Positions 50,329-59,373 of a stretch of DNA of 64,000 nucleotides are shown in pieces (within the stretch, counting starts at the first letter, position 1; every line of letters starts with the position of its first letter). This stretch comes from an uncultured Lachnospiraceae bacterium (lineage in GTDB: Bacteria; Bacillota; Clostridia; Lachnospirales; Lachnospiraceae). The stretch covers positions 1 to 64,000 of the forward strand of contig CAJTUC010000024.1 of NCBI GenBank assembly GCA_910579395.1, given 5' to 3'. The notes beneath the pieces are model-generated. The model was not told the DNA's origin, made no database searches, and was given only the letters and a program-made list of their open reading frames with translations. The position numbers and the translations under genes were made by a program.

Positions 50329-53300
50329 TTATTTTTTCACGGAATACTTTTTCTGTTTTCTTTTCGAAAGATGCTTTTTCTTTTTTTCTTTCGTAACATA
50401 CTTTTTCTCGATTTTTTTCGGAAGGCACTTTTTCTTTGCCTCTTTTGGAGAATACCTTTTCTGTTTCTTTTTCACAATAATCAGATTACATACCGTTGCC
50501 CCAATTCCCACCAACGAAATAATGCCCAATAAAGCCCACCACCACATCAGGGAATCGTCACCGGTCTGCGGCGTTCCAATACGTTCCACTATCACATCAA
50601 GGCCCGTTGGAGAAGTTTTTACTTCTGTATCCGGTTCTGTGCCCGTATCCGTCATTTCGGAATCATCGCCATTATCATCACTGTCATAATCATCATCCGA
50701 ATCCTGCCCCGGCCTGTCTTCCACAACGACAACATTTAACAGGCTGAACAGCCCCGTAAGGTCTGTTCCCCCTAAATCATCCCAGTTGGCAATATTGATC
50801 GCGCCGTTATAAAGCTCATCCTGCAGTGCCCGCGTATTTTGACTCACACGAACACGTAAAAATCCCGTATCGGTTCTGAAAAATGGAGTCGAGCCCAAAT
50901 CTTCGTCGTGAAGACCGTAGTCCATTCCCATCTCTCCGTTCACACCGTAATGGAGATTTTTTTCCTGTTTCTGACCGGACTCATTCATATCCTGCCATCC
51001 GTCCAGAACAAACTGCCCGGAATCCTGCCTCTGCGCCGTAACGGTAATATCGCGGAGTGTAATATTCACGTCGCCGTCCGAAGCATATTTCGCCATTGTT
51101 CGATACAGTTGTCCCGCACCTGCCATGACTGATACGCCGTCGCCCGCCGAACCGGCATCTGCATAAATGGAATAAATGCCGACAACGACTGGAACGATCG
51201 TTTTATTGACCGTATATCCCTTCGGCGCACTGATTTCTTTCAAATAATACTGCTGTTCCAGCGCGTCCGCCCATACCATTTGGGCATAGCCCGGCTCACC
51301 GTTCGCCTGCGGTTTAAAGATTAGAAGGCCTTCCATACCCTCTACATTCGCCGTCACCCCCACCGCAACCGCATTGCGATTCTGCTGTGCGTCATCTATA
51401 CTCGCATATAATCCAAACTGTGCGCCGTTAAGCGGCTGTCCGTTTTCATCCACCTTCATCACGCGCAGCTCCCGCTGTTCATTGGAAATATAGATCAGGG
51501 AACGGAAGACTCTGATGAATTGTGCCGTATCAAGCAGCCTGACATCCGCTCCGGCGTTCCCGTCATAAATTGTATTAACTGCGGCATTGACACCGTTCGC
51601 CGCTACATATTGCTTCAACGCTGCATACCGCTCTGTCGAATTTCCCGCATTGTTTGTAATTTGTATTAACGCTGCAGGCTTTATTATGATGTATGCCATC
51701 TGCATATCGCCATTCGTATTTTCATGCCGGTATCGGTCCGCCCGGCCCGGCAGATCGGACAGATTGCCTTCCAGAATGTTCTTTGCCGGATTCCACTCCA
51801 GATACCAGCCTTCGTTATACAGGCACTGGTTCAATGCCGCTGTCAACAGAGCCCTCTTCATGCTGCCTTCATCAGCGCTCTCGACACCGGTTGTATGGAA
51901 TCCGTCCAGATTGCTTCCGTATAACGGAAGCCATACGGTACTGTTCCCCCTTTGCAACATGGGGACTGCAAGAATCAGTCCCTTTTCCCGCGAATCATCA
52001 GGCACATTCTCCGTGCCTTTCTCAACAAGACCGGTACTCACATTATACTGTCCATAAATTAATTGTACACCCGCCTGCTCACTCACATAAGAAGTGAAGC
52101 TTGCATAAGCTCCTGTTTCCCACCTGTTCGCAACACTGAGCATCGTTGTCTGTGAATTATATTCGAGAACAATATCCACCGGCTGCGAGCGATACCCGGC
52201 CGGCGGTGCGGTCTCATGGAGAATGTAATACTTCGTCGCAGCGGAAAATGTATAATTACTAAAATCCGCTACCCCGGCCGGGTCGGTCTTTAACGTAAGC
52301 AATGGGGTTACATCCGTCTGTCTCACATAACAGCGCTCACCGCCCACTGTGCTGTTACACAAAATGCTTCCTTCATCCTCTGCATTACATATTGTTGCCG
52401 GGTATAACGCAAATTCCACATTTTCTATAGCATTTCCGTTCTGATCGACCTTTTTGATCTGGTTATAACGCGCCGTCTGAAGGTTGAACGACAGAGACAG
52501 GTTAGAAGCAATATTACCGCGTTCCAGATAAAACATCTTCAATGTGTGAACCGTGTTGTCGGCAAATGTGTCCGTATTCGGGGCAAATGCGACACCTCCA
52601 GGATTCCAGCTGGATGCGTTACCCGGGTAAGCATCCCGAAAACTTTCGAGCAAAGTATGATCCGGCGTGTTCATGTCCTGAACATAAACAGCCCCGGTGG
52701 CAAAATCAATTTTCAGAGAACAGGCATCATGAAGCCCGCCCAGATCTGCAACCAACACACCGTCAATAAAAATCCAGACGTCATCATCTCCGGAAAATTT
52801 AAAACTCATGGCCTCCTTGTTAGGTAACTGACCACCCACCGGCTGCAGGAAAGGAACTTCCAGTGTCATTCCAAGATAATGGTTCAGTCCGGGAGCGTAA
52901 CATGGGATAAAACCAACCCCTTCAGCATTCTTGACAGGGATATAATCCGCATTACTATTTTCATTATTCGCCGCATCTACATAACTAAGATAATTCTTAC
53001 CGTCCGATGCAGTATATTCATTATCAAATACATCTTCCGCTCCATTAAACGGGAAAAATTGTCCATAGTTCCCCTTCGAATCCGCCGCCCCCGGAGAATC
53101 ATACAGAATGAAATGCGGATTGCCCGGATTACCTGCATCAAGCTCAGCAAAGTTTTTTGTACTATCATAATAATAATACCCATCATTATCCATCTGAAAC
53201 AATCCCTGTACATTTGTATAGCTTGCTTTAAAAGATCCTCCATTCGAATCTACAACGTCTACATTCGGTGAAAATAAGTAATCGAGAGATTCATTTTTTG

Positions 53301-54225
53301 TTTTATCTGCCAGATATACATCACGATTATTCGGCTCGTCATACGCTCCATAATCACTTTCGTTAACCAGATTCAGGTGCGGAAATCCGTCCGCTCCCAA
53401 TATATTCTTTACAATTCCCTCACGCGGCCCATTTGGACTATACTCATTCCATTTCCCATAATCACCCTTGACATGGCAATACAAGCACTTAGCCTGCGCC
53501 CCATTCATTTCGATTTCCCGATAACCAAAACGCAGCAAATGTTCTTTGGAAATGCCTATATCATATGTCGTAACCGCATCTGTCTGCGCACTGTCATTTT
53601 TCCAATAATCATGTGACACCTCATTCCCATAACGATTAGTGTCACCAGGATACTGCCAATAATCAAACAGATTCACGACTGCCTGCCCCGGATTCTGGCT
53701 TGGAACCGTATGCGCCGCCAATGTACCGGCATCCAGCCCCAGTGACATTCCCGCCGCTCCATCCAAATCAGCATCCACTTCTGTCGTGAAATTATTTTCC
53801 GGCGCTGCTGTTAATATTTCAGGATTGTCCGCCTCTGGCACCGGCGGCTGTTCAGACGACGTTTCCGGCGACTTTCCCTGTGTTTCACCTTCGACCTCCG
53901 GCGATTGTTCTTCCAGTGTTTCCGGCGTCTCTCCCTGTGCCCCGTCAGGTGTCCCATCCCCGCCGTCCGGCTGTTCCGTTGACTGTTCAGGCTGGCTCTC
54001 CGGCTGTTGCGGCGGCTCCACCGACTCTTCTGCAGATGTCCCGGTTCCGCCCTCCGACTGTTCAGGCTGACTCCCGGATGACTCCGGCGCCGCTTCAGGC
54101 TGGCTCCCTGTCCCGTTCTCCAGCGGCACCTGTTCGGCCAGTACCGAAAAATCCTGCATCGTAAATATCATAGCTGCTGTTAAGATAAATAAAAAAAGTC
54201 TTTTGCCCCTTCCACTCTTTTTCAC
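50329..54225 (-). CDS. Sortase-anchored surface protein with fibro-slime and SpaA/Cna-B domains
   Basis: About 1298 residues. Signal peptide (LFLFILTAAMIFTM...VLAE), a Pro/Glu/Gln/Ser-rich stalk (about 40-155), a fibro-slime domain (KFSGDDDVWIFIDGVLVADL), two SpaA/Cna-B domains with isopeptide-type Lys (IKKVDQNGN; VMKVDENGQ) and Glu (HETAPPAGY; KEISAPKGY), sorting signal TPQTG, membrane helix, and a 48-residue cytoplasmic tail of nonapeptide Lys repeats. TPQTG fits clostridial SrtB rather than SrtA specificity. The start is unclear: GTG at 54225 with AGAGG is preferred; TTG at 54279 would be almost leaderless. Likely an adhesin. Confidence 0.85.
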   Translation of the reverse strand: MKKSGRGKRLFLFILTAAMIFTMQDFSVLAEQVPLENGTGSQPEAAPESSGSQPEQSEGGTGTSAEESVEPPQQPESQPEQSTEQPDGGDGTPDGAQGETPETLEEQSPEVEGETQGKSPETSSEQPPVPEADNPEILTAAPENNFTTEVDADLDGAAGMSLGLDAGTLAAHTVPSQNPGQAVVNLFDYWQYPGDTNRYGNEVSHDYWKNDSAQTDAVTTYDIGISKEHLLRFGYREIEMNGAQAKCLYCHVKGDYGKWNEYSPNGPREGIVKNILGADGFPHLNLVNESDYGAYDEPNNRDVYLADKTKNESLDYLFSPNVDVVDSNGGSFKASYTNVQGLFQMDNDGYYYYDSTKNFAELDAGNPGNPHFILYDSPGAADSKGNYGQFFPFNGAEDVFDNEYTASDGKNYLSYVDAANNENSNADYIPVKNAEGVGFIPCYAPGLNHYLGMTLEVPFLQPVGGQLPNKEAMSFKFSGDDDVWIFIDGVLVADLGGLHDACSLKIDFATGAVYVQDMNTPDHTLLESFRDAYPGNASSWNPGGVAFAPNTDTFADNTVHTLKMFYLERGNIASNLSLSFNLQTARYNQIKKVDQNGNAIENVEFALYPATICNAEDEGSILCNSTVGGERCYVRQTDVTPLLTLKTDPAGVADFSNYTFSAATKYYILHETAPPAGYRSQPVDIVLEYNSQTTMLSVANRWETGAYASFTSYVSEQAGVQLIYGQYNVSTGLVEKGTENVPDDSREKGLILAVPMLQRGNSTVWLPLYGSNLDGFHTTGVESADEGSMKRALLTAALNQCLYNEGWYLEWNPAKNILEGNLSDLPGRADRYRHENTNGDMQMAYIIIKPAALIQITNNAGNSTERYAALKQYVAANGVNAAVNTIYDGNAGADVRLLDTAQFIRVFRSLIYISNEQRELRVMKVDENGQPLNGAQFGLYASIDDAQQNRNAVAVGVTANVEGMEGLLIFKPQANGEPGYAQMVWADALEQQYYLKEISAPKGYTVNKTIVPVVVGIYSIYADAGSAGDGVSVMAGAGQLYRTMAKYASDGDVNITLRDITVTAQRQDSGQFVLDGWQDMNESGQKQEKNLHYGVNGEMGMDYGLHDEDLGSTPFFRTDTGFLRVRVSQNTRALQDELYNGAINIANWDDLGGTDLTGLFSLLNVVVVEDRPGQDSDDDYDSDDNGDDSEMTDTGTEPDTEVKTSPTGLDVIVERIGTPQTGDDSLMWWWALLGIISLVGIGATVCNLIIVKKKQKRYSPKEAKKKCLPKKIEKKYVTKEKKKKHLSKRKQKKYSVKK
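50339..50473. repeat. Five 27-bp tandem repeats encoding a lysine-rich cytoplasmic tail
   Basis: Five units of exactly 27 bp (50339-50365, 50366-50392, 50393-50419, 50420-50446, 50447-50473), each with the ACTTTTTCT-type core, encode KKKQKRYSP, KEAKKKCLP, KKIEKKYVT, KEKKKKHLS and KRKQKKYSV. Consensus: K at 1, basic pair at 5-6, Tyr/His/Cys at 7. Confidence 0.85.
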
Positions 54226-54290
54226 TTTTCTTACGCCTCTTATTCTTTTGTATTTTGGAGATTGATAATGATTTGACAAACTACTGTTAT

Positions 54291-54319
54291 ATTATAGCAG
54301 ATTAGGATAAGATATGCAA
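54291..54319 (-). promoter_or_regulatory. Promoter of the surface-protein gene
   Basis: Minus strand TTGCAT (54314-54319), 17-base spacer, TATAAT (54291-54296). The predicted RNA start is near 54284. Confidence 0.7.
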
Positions 54320-54351
54320 AAGGACACTCCCGAAAATTTTTACTTTTTCAT

Positions 54352-54780
54352 CTATTTTTTCATCTTAAAAAAGCGATCCGGCACTTCAAATACCAGAACG
54401 ATTCCCAACACAATCGCAAAGGCCGCCTTGACTGCCGCAAAGCCATTGTCTGCCGCCTCCGCCGGACGGTCCGTCACGAGATAATATGCAGTCCAGTAAA
54501 TCCCTGTCCCCGGCACCAGCGGAAAAACACCGGCAGTCAAAAAAACGGTCGCCAGACATTTCTCCCAGACCGCCAGAAAACGGGATAACAGCACCACCAG
54601 AAACGTAGCAAAAAAGGTCGCTTCCACAGCAGTGCAGGCGGTATATACCGTCAATATCGAATAAAGGCACCAGCCCGCCCCTCCTACAAGTCCGCAATAG
54701 CCGTAATATTTCCGCGGTACGCCAAAAAGGACCGAAAACGCCACCGTTCCCAAAGCAGCGGCAATCGTCTGACCAATCAT
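54352..54780 (-). CDS. Threonine/serine exporter family protein, ThrE C-terminal half (YjjB-like)
   Basis: About 142 residues, four to five hydrophobic helices: MIGQTIAAALGTVAFSVLFG, GLVGGAGWCLYSILTVYT, FATFLVVLLSRFLAV, TAGVFPLVPGTGIYWTAYYL (the conserved PLVPG motif). It forms a two-part exporter with the product of 54854-55741. The ATG at 54780 has GGAGG 6 bases upstream. The physiological substrate may be amino or dicarboxylic acids. Confidence 0.82.
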   Translation of the reverse strand: MIGQTIAAALGTVAFSVLFGVPRKYYGYCGLVGGAGWCLYSILTVYTACTAVEATFFATFLVVLLSRFLAVWEKCLATVFLTAGVFPLVPGTGIYWTAYYLVTDRPAEAADNGFAAVKAAFAIVLGIVLVFEVPDRFFKMKK

Positions 54781-54853
54781 CGTAATCCTCCATTCCTGCC
54801 CAGCCTGCAATATTCTTGACGCAGGCACAAATTCGACTGTGAAAATCCGTTTT

Positions 54854-55741
54854 TCACAGCAGTATCCCTCCAAAAACGCGGTGATAAACGATGAACGTTA
54901 CGCCTACCCCAATCGCAATGCACAAAAACACCAGAATCGCATCCAAAAGCCGTACTGCTCCGGAAATGTAATCTCCGTCCGCGATATCGCGGATTCCATT
55001 GGTAAAAGCAACCCCGGGTACCAGCGGAATAATCGAGCCTATTACCATATGGCTGAGATCGTCTCCAAGACCCAGCCCATAACTGAGAATACAAAGAAAC
55101 GTGACCAGCGCACCACCGCAAATATTTTTTGTGATCTTGGATATACGGGACTCTCTGACCATCAACACAAAAATATATAACAGAAGTCCGGCTGCAAATG
55201 CCACAAGACTGTCTGCCAGACTTCCGCCAAAAAGATAGCAAAAGCAGGCGCTGCCCAGCCCCGATGCCAGTATCTGCACGGGAAAACTTTTCCCTGGCAT
55301 ACGCCGTATCTGCTCCAGTTTTTCCTGTACCTGCTCTAAGCTGTAACGTCCCTCTGCAACTTCCCGCGAAAGCTGATTAACCTCCACGACCTTATCAAGC
55401 TGCGCTCCTTTTACCGGAATATGCTGAACCTTGGCATATTGTCCGCCCGGACTGTCCGGATTCCTGTTGCCTGTCGCAAAAATACCGTTGCTCAGCACGA
55501 AAAAATTCCCGGACTCCACGCCGAAATGCCGGCATATCCGCTCCATGGTCTCTTCCACTCTGGCAATCTCCGCTCCATTTTCCAATAGGATGTGCCCGGC
55601 AGCCAGAGCAGTTTCCAGGACTTTGCTGTCATCCTGTTCTCGTTCTTTATATTCACTGTCATCCTGTTTTAATTCTTCTTTTTCCATATCCTGTTTTCTC
55701 TGGCTTCCATTTTCTATTATCATACCATATTTTTGTACCAT
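54854..55741 (-). CDS. Threonine/serine exporter family protein, ThrE N-terminal half (YjjP-like)
   Basis: 295 residues. A charged N-terminal stretch with a DDSEYKE/DDSK near-repeat is followed by the cytoplasmic family domain (ALAAGHILLENGAEIARVEETMERI, FFVLSNGIFAT) and five helices including IPLVPGVAFTNGIRDIADGDYISG. Partner of the YjjB-like gene downstream. The promoter at 55747-55776 places the RNA start at the ATG at 55741, so translation may be leaderless; ATG 55687 after ACAGGA is an alternative. Confidence 0.82.
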   Translation of the reverse strand: MVQKYGMIIENGSQRKQDMEKEELKQDDSEYKEREQDDSKVLETALAAGHILLENGAEIARVEETMERICRHFGVESGNFFVLSNGIFATGNRNPDSPGGQYAKVQHIPVKGAQLDKVVEVNQLSREVAEGRYSLEQVQEKLEQIRRMPGKSFPVQILASGLGSACFCYLFGGSLADSLVAFAAGLLLYIFVLMVRESRISKITKNICGGALVTFLCILSYGLGLGDDLSHMVIGSIIPLVPGVAFTNGIRDIADGDYISGAVRLLDAILVFLCIAIGVGVTFIVYHRVFGGILL

Positions 55742-55746
55742 GAAAA

Positions 55747-55776
55747 ATTATATATAGCACAATTCAGCCTTGTCAA
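55747..55776 (-). promoter_or_regulatory. Promoter of the ThrE-like pair
   Basis: Minus strand TTGACA (55771-55776), 18-base spacer, TATAAT (55747-55752), five bases ahead of the first ATG. Confidence 0.7.
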
Positions 55777-55799
55777 TTTATTCTTATTTCCGTCTCACA

Positions 55800-55990
55800 G
55801 TTCTGTCCCTGCGCCATTTAATAAATCCCGGTCACGCCGCAGTCTGCCATACTCTCCACAGCCAAATCCCGAAAGATCCTTCATTACCTGCTGCCCGATA
55901 CGTCCTGTCCTCATAATACCGACTGTCATATTTCTAATTTCCTTACACCGCAGTCCTTTCAGTGAAAAATCATTGACCTGTTCCTTAAAA
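55800..55990 (-). pseudogene. Fragment of a D-2-hydroxyacid (D-lactate) dehydrogenase
   Basis: Minus strand reads EQVNDFSLKGLRCKEIRNMT, then VGIMRTGRIGQQVMKDLSGFGC, i.e. the region just before and including the GxGxxG NAD-binding loop of D-LDH (first Gly replaced in MRTGRIGQ). No N-terminus or catalytic domain remains. Confidence 0.65.
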
Positions 55991-56109
55991 ATCTTTTTTC
56001 ATCTTCGCGAACTTCGCAAGCAAATATTTTCATTTTTCCACGTTTCCCTCACGCCTGCAGACAGCGTATCTCTTCTGCAAAAGCGATCCTGGAGCGTATG
56101 AATCATTCC

Positions 56110-56545
56110 ATATCGCGCACGCAGGACGACCGGTCTTGCAGGTTCTCTGCACATCGGCTATACCAAGGGCTGCGAAAGGAGCATCCTTTCCAATAAGCTG
56201 AGAAAATTCCATAACCGTTTTCCGAACGTATTGATCAACTGCTGCCGCAACGCAGCCGATGCCCTCGCGGCCGGCCTGCTGAATAGAGAATATGATATTA
56301 TTTTTACCTGGGACAGTACGAACTTATGCCAGGATACCGTCATATGCTGTCAGGAAATTGAAAAAGTGCCACTGGCGCGGCACTTTACCCCAATCATCCC
56401 TTTGCACAGCGTAAGCTTTTGCAGCGTTCTGATCTGAAAAACGAAACAATCATCTATATGTCGCCCTCTGCTTCCTGCTGTTCACCCGGCGACGCACATC
56501 TCATGAATTTATACCAAAAAGCCGGCTTTCCTCCTGCTCCGCCTA
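56110..56545 (+). pseudogene. LysR regulator remnant (effector-binding domain)
   Basis: Plus strand: AGSLHIGYTKGCERSILSNK, LRKFHNRFPNVLINCCRNAA, LAAGLLNREYDIIFTWDSTNL follow the LysR effector domain. After a frame change near 56400 it continues RSDLKNETIIYMSPSASCCS, then DAHLMNLYQKAGFPP. The DNA-binding part is missing. The whole 55800-56540 stretch is therefore gene debris. Confidence 0.65.
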
Positions 56546-57223
56546 CCTCGACGGCACCATCCGAATGATACGGCCCGCGAACTCATTGAAATTCTGGGTC
56601 TGCAGAATGACCTTTCCCGGTCCGGTCAGCTTCGTGAGGAACAGGCCCTCTCCACCCATAAAGATATTTTTCAGTCCCTTCACCGTCTCAATCTCATAGT
56701 TGACTGTCCGCTCAAACGCGACTATGTTTCCGGTGTCCACTTTGAGAACTTCTCCGGGTGCCAGATTTTTCTCTACTTTATTCCCATCAATTTCAAGGAA
56801 TACCATTCTGGTTCCGCTGATATCCTGCAGAATAAATCCTTCACCGCCAAACAATCCGGCAGAGAATTTCTTCGTAAACGTTACATTCAGATTTACCGAC
56901 TCCTGCGCACAGAGGAAAGCCCCTTTCTGGCAGATCATACCTCCGTTCGCCCCTACATCGACCGGTAATACCTCTCCGGCTACCGTAGACGCAAAAGCTA
57001 CCATACTGCCCGCACGTTCCGCCTTATAGGTCGCCATAAACAGAGATTCCCCAGAAAACATTCTGCCGATGCTCTTACCCAGACCGCCTCTCATATTGGA
57101 ATCCATAAAGATTCCATCCGACATCCAGGCCATTCCTCCTGACTGTGTATACATGGATTCTCCCGGTGCATCAAAAAGTACCTCCACGGCCGGCATTGTG
57201 TCACCAATAATTCTGTACTGCAT
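56543..57223 (-). CDS. AIM24/TIGR00266-family protein
   Basis: 226 residues from MQYRIIGDTMPAVEVLFDA (AAAGGGG 8 bases upstream; the longer frame lacks a site). Beta-rich, with GESMYTQSGGMAWMSDGI, FSGESLFMATYKAE, FLCAQESVNLNVTFTKKFSAGLFGGEGFILQ and GEGLFLTKLTGPG. This is the single-domain AIM24-like family (tryptophan RNA-binding attenuator-like fold). Function not established; it is cytoplasmic. Confidence 0.88.
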   Translation of the reverse strand: MQYRIIGDTMPAVEVLFDAPGESMYTQSGGMAWMSDGIFMDSNMRGGLGKSIGRMFSGESLFMATYKAERAGSMVAFASTVAGEVLPVDVGANGGMICQKGAFLCAQESVNLNVTFTKKFSAGLFGGEGFILQDISGTRMVFLEIDGNKVEKNLAPGEVLKVDTGNIVAFERTVNYEIETVKGLKNIFMGGEGLFLTKLTGPGKVILQTQNFNEFAGRIIRMVPSR

Positions 57224-57293
57224 ACTTCGTTCCCCTTTCTCGGTAAGTATTTGCATAAATAAATCGAGGTCCACCGCTGCGATTTACATAAAT

Positions 57294-57323
57294 ATATTAC
57301 CACTCGTGGCATTGGTTGGGCAA
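57294..57323 (-). promoter_or_regulatory. Possible promoter of the AIM24-family gene
   Basis: Minus strand TTGCCC (57318-57323), 18-base spacer, TAATAT (57294-57299), about 70 bases ahead of the start. Confidence 0.4.
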
Positions 57324-57382
57324 TGATTTTATTCTTTACGTTCTGATTTTCCATGACCATTTTTTTCATGCTCAATTTCATA

Positions 57383-57425
57383 TTGACAATTTCATAATTC
57401 TGGTATATTATGTAGCGAGCTACAT
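57383..57425 (+). promoter_or_regulatory. Promoter with palindromic MarR operator
   Basis: TTGACA (57383-57388), 17-base spacer, TATTAT (57406-57411). The perfect palindrome ATGTAGC-GA-GCTACAT (57410-57425) starts within the -10 and covers the RNA start, a textbook position for autorepression by the MarR protein encoded 17 bases on. Confidence 0.82.
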
Positions 57426-57441
57426 AAAAGGGGACATTCGC

Positions 57442-57936
57442 ATGCACGAACTGAGGATCTATTTCAAAAAAATACACAACCAGCTGGAAGCCGGTTTTAA
57501 CAAGGAATTCAAAAAACATGGACTGACCAGCACGCAGCTCGATGTCCTGCTGTATCTTTCCCGGGAAAACGGCAGAGAAAATACGCTCTCGGATATCGCC
57601 GCTCACTTCGATGTCAAACACACCAGCGTCATTCATGTGCTGAAACTTTTAGAGCAGAAAGGCTTTATCCGCAAGAGCACGGCTGCAGGGACACGCTCAA
57701 AGCCCATTCTGCTGACAGACAGCGGCAAACAGCTTGGTGAACAGCTTATTTTAGAAATGGAACAAAAGAGTCCTTTATTGGACGAGATTATGTTTGCCGG
57801 TTTATCAGAAGACGATAAGCAGGTTTTAAAAAAAATGCTCCATCAGATTTATCAAAACCTGAAATCCGACGCCTTCAAAACTTTTAGATTTTCGGATTTT
57901 GAGAATAAAAAACAGGAAAGGAAGAATTTATTATGA
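57442..57936 (+). CDS. MarR-family transcriptional regulator
   Basis: 164 residues from MHELRIYFKKIHNQLEAGFN (AAAAGGGG 8 bases upstream). Winged helix: NTLSDIAAHFDVKHTSVIHVLKLLEQKGFI then RSKPILLTDSG. Likely represses itself and the MATE pump behind it, with which it overlaps (ATGA). The operator lies at 57410-57425. Confidence 0.9.
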   Translation: MHELRIYFKKIHNQLEAGFNKEFKKHGLTSTQLDVLLYLSRENGRENTLSDIAAHFDVKHTSVIHVLKLLEQKGFIRKSTAAGTRSKPILLTDSGKQLGEQLILEMEQKSPLLDEIMFAGLSEDDKQVLKKMLHQIYQNLKSDAFKTFRFSDFENKKQERKNLL

Positions 57937-59297
57937 AAGATAAAACAACAGAAATATTCCGGGATGCCCCGGTACCGAAAGCCGTTATCAGCAATGTCGT
58001 GCCATCTATTATCAGTATGATCATGGTACTGATCTATAATCTGGCTGATACGTTCTTCATAGGACAGACCAAAAACGCCTACATGGTCGCTGCCATTTCC
58101 GTAGCAACTCCGGCATTCCTTTTATTTATGGCTGTCGGGATGCTCTTTGGCATCGGCGGAACTTCTCTGATATCAAGGTCCCTCGGCGAAGGCAAAACAG
58201 AAAAGGCCAAAAATGCCTCTGCCTTCTGTTTCTGGACCGGGCTTGGCATCGGCATCATTGCGATGATCATTATCTTTATCTTCGCCGAGCCGGTAAGCCG
58301 TGCCATCGGCGCAAGCGATGACACCGCAGGTTATGCTTCCCAATATCTGCGCATTGTTTCCACCGCAATTCCGTTTTTGATCATCAGCAACAGCTTCAGC
58401 AATATCATCCGTGCCGAGGGTAAGGCAAATATCGCTATGATGGGAATGCTGATCGGAAATATGATGAACATCGTGCTGGATCCTGTCATGATTCTCGGTT
58501 TTGGCTGGGATGTCGCCGGTGCGGCCATCGCGACCGTTCTCGGCAATATTTTTGCAGCCGGTTTCTATATCTGGCATCTGCTCTCCAAAAATGCGATGCT
58601 GTCCATACACCCCAAATACTATCAGGCAGGCAAGGGCATTGCCATCGGTGTCTTTGCCATTGGCGTCCCGGCATCACTGAACAGCATTCTGATGAGCCTT
58701 TCGAACATCATTGTCAATAATATCATGACCCACTACGGTGATATGGCAGTTGCGGGACTTGGCGTGGCAATGAAGGTCAATATGATCGTGGTAATGCTCC
58801 TGATCGGACTTGGTACCGGCATCCAGCCGCTCCTGGGCTATTGCTTCGGCGCCGGAAACCGGAAGCGTTATATCGCTGTCCTGAAATTCTCTTTGATTCT
58901 CGCCTTTTGTTTAAGCGCGGTAATGACTGTCATCTGCTACTGCGGCGCCAGTCCGCTGGTACATGCGTTTTTGGAAGACCCGGATGCCTTTTCATACGGC
59001 ATGTCCTTTGCCCGCATCTATATTTATTCCGGACCGGTGATGGGCCTGCTGTTTGTATTTATCAATGCCATCCAGTCTACCGGCGCAGCTCTGCCGGCCC
59101 TGATCCTTTCCATCAGCCGTCAGGGAATCATTTATCTGCCGGTGCTGTTTCTGTTTCGGAATATCTTTGACTCCGCAACGATGCTCGCGGCGGCCCAGCC
59201 AATCACGGATTACCTGTCCACTACGCTTGCAATCGTGTTATTTATATTTACTTACCGGAAATATTTTCCGAAGGGGAATAATTTGCAGGCTGGTTAA
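57933..59297 (+). CDS. MATE-family efflux transporter
   Basis: 454 residues, twelve helices. DAPVPKAVISNVVPSIISMI, LIYNLADTFFIGQTKNAYMV, GGTSLISRSLGEGKTEKAKN, MNIVLDPVMILGFGWDVAGAA, GLGTGIQPLLGYCFGAGN. Of the MepA-like branch. Start overlaps the MarR stop as ATGA, so the two are co-translated. Exports cationic compounds, substrate unknown. Confidence 0.9.
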   Translation: MKDKTTEIFRDAPVPKAVISNVVPSIISMIMVLIYNLADTFFIGQTKNAYMVAAISVATPAFLLFMAVGMLFGIGGTSLISRSLGEGKTEKAKNASAFCFWTGLGIGIIAMIIIFIFAEPVSRAIGASDDTAGYASQYLRIVSTAIPFLIISNSFSNIIRAEGKANIAMMGMLIGNMMNIVLDPVMILGFGWDVAGAAIATVLGNIFAAGFYIWHLLSKNAMLSIHPKYYQAGKGIAIGVFAIGVPASLNSILMSLSNIIVNNIMTHYGDMAVAGLGVAMKVNMIVVMLLIGLGTGIQPLLGYCFGAGNRKRYIAVLKFSLILAFCLSAVMTVICYCGASPLVHAFLEDPDAFSYGMSFARIYIYSGPVMGLLFVFINAIQSTGAALPALILSISRQGIIYLPVLFLFRNIFDSATMLAAAQPITDYLSTTLAIVLFIFTYRKYFPKGNNLQAG

Positions 59298-59309
59298 GAC
59301 AGATCAAGC

Positions 59310-59345
59310 GGCGGCTTGTGTTTAAAACTGCATTTCGAAGCCGCC
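59310..59345 (+). terminator. Hairpin after the MarR-MATE operon
   Basis: GGCGGCTT / AAGCCGCC (59310-59317 / 59338-59345) around a 20-base loop, 12 bases after the MATE stop. No T-run follows on the plus strand, so it is weak as a terminator. Confidence 0.4.
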
Positions 59346-59373
59346 CTCCGGATTCATCCGCATTGGGCAGACA

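Noticed and set aside
57091..57636. 181-codon minus-strand frame spanning the AIM24 start and MarR gene
   Set aside because: Runs antisense through two well-supported genes and across both promoters; no family resemblance.
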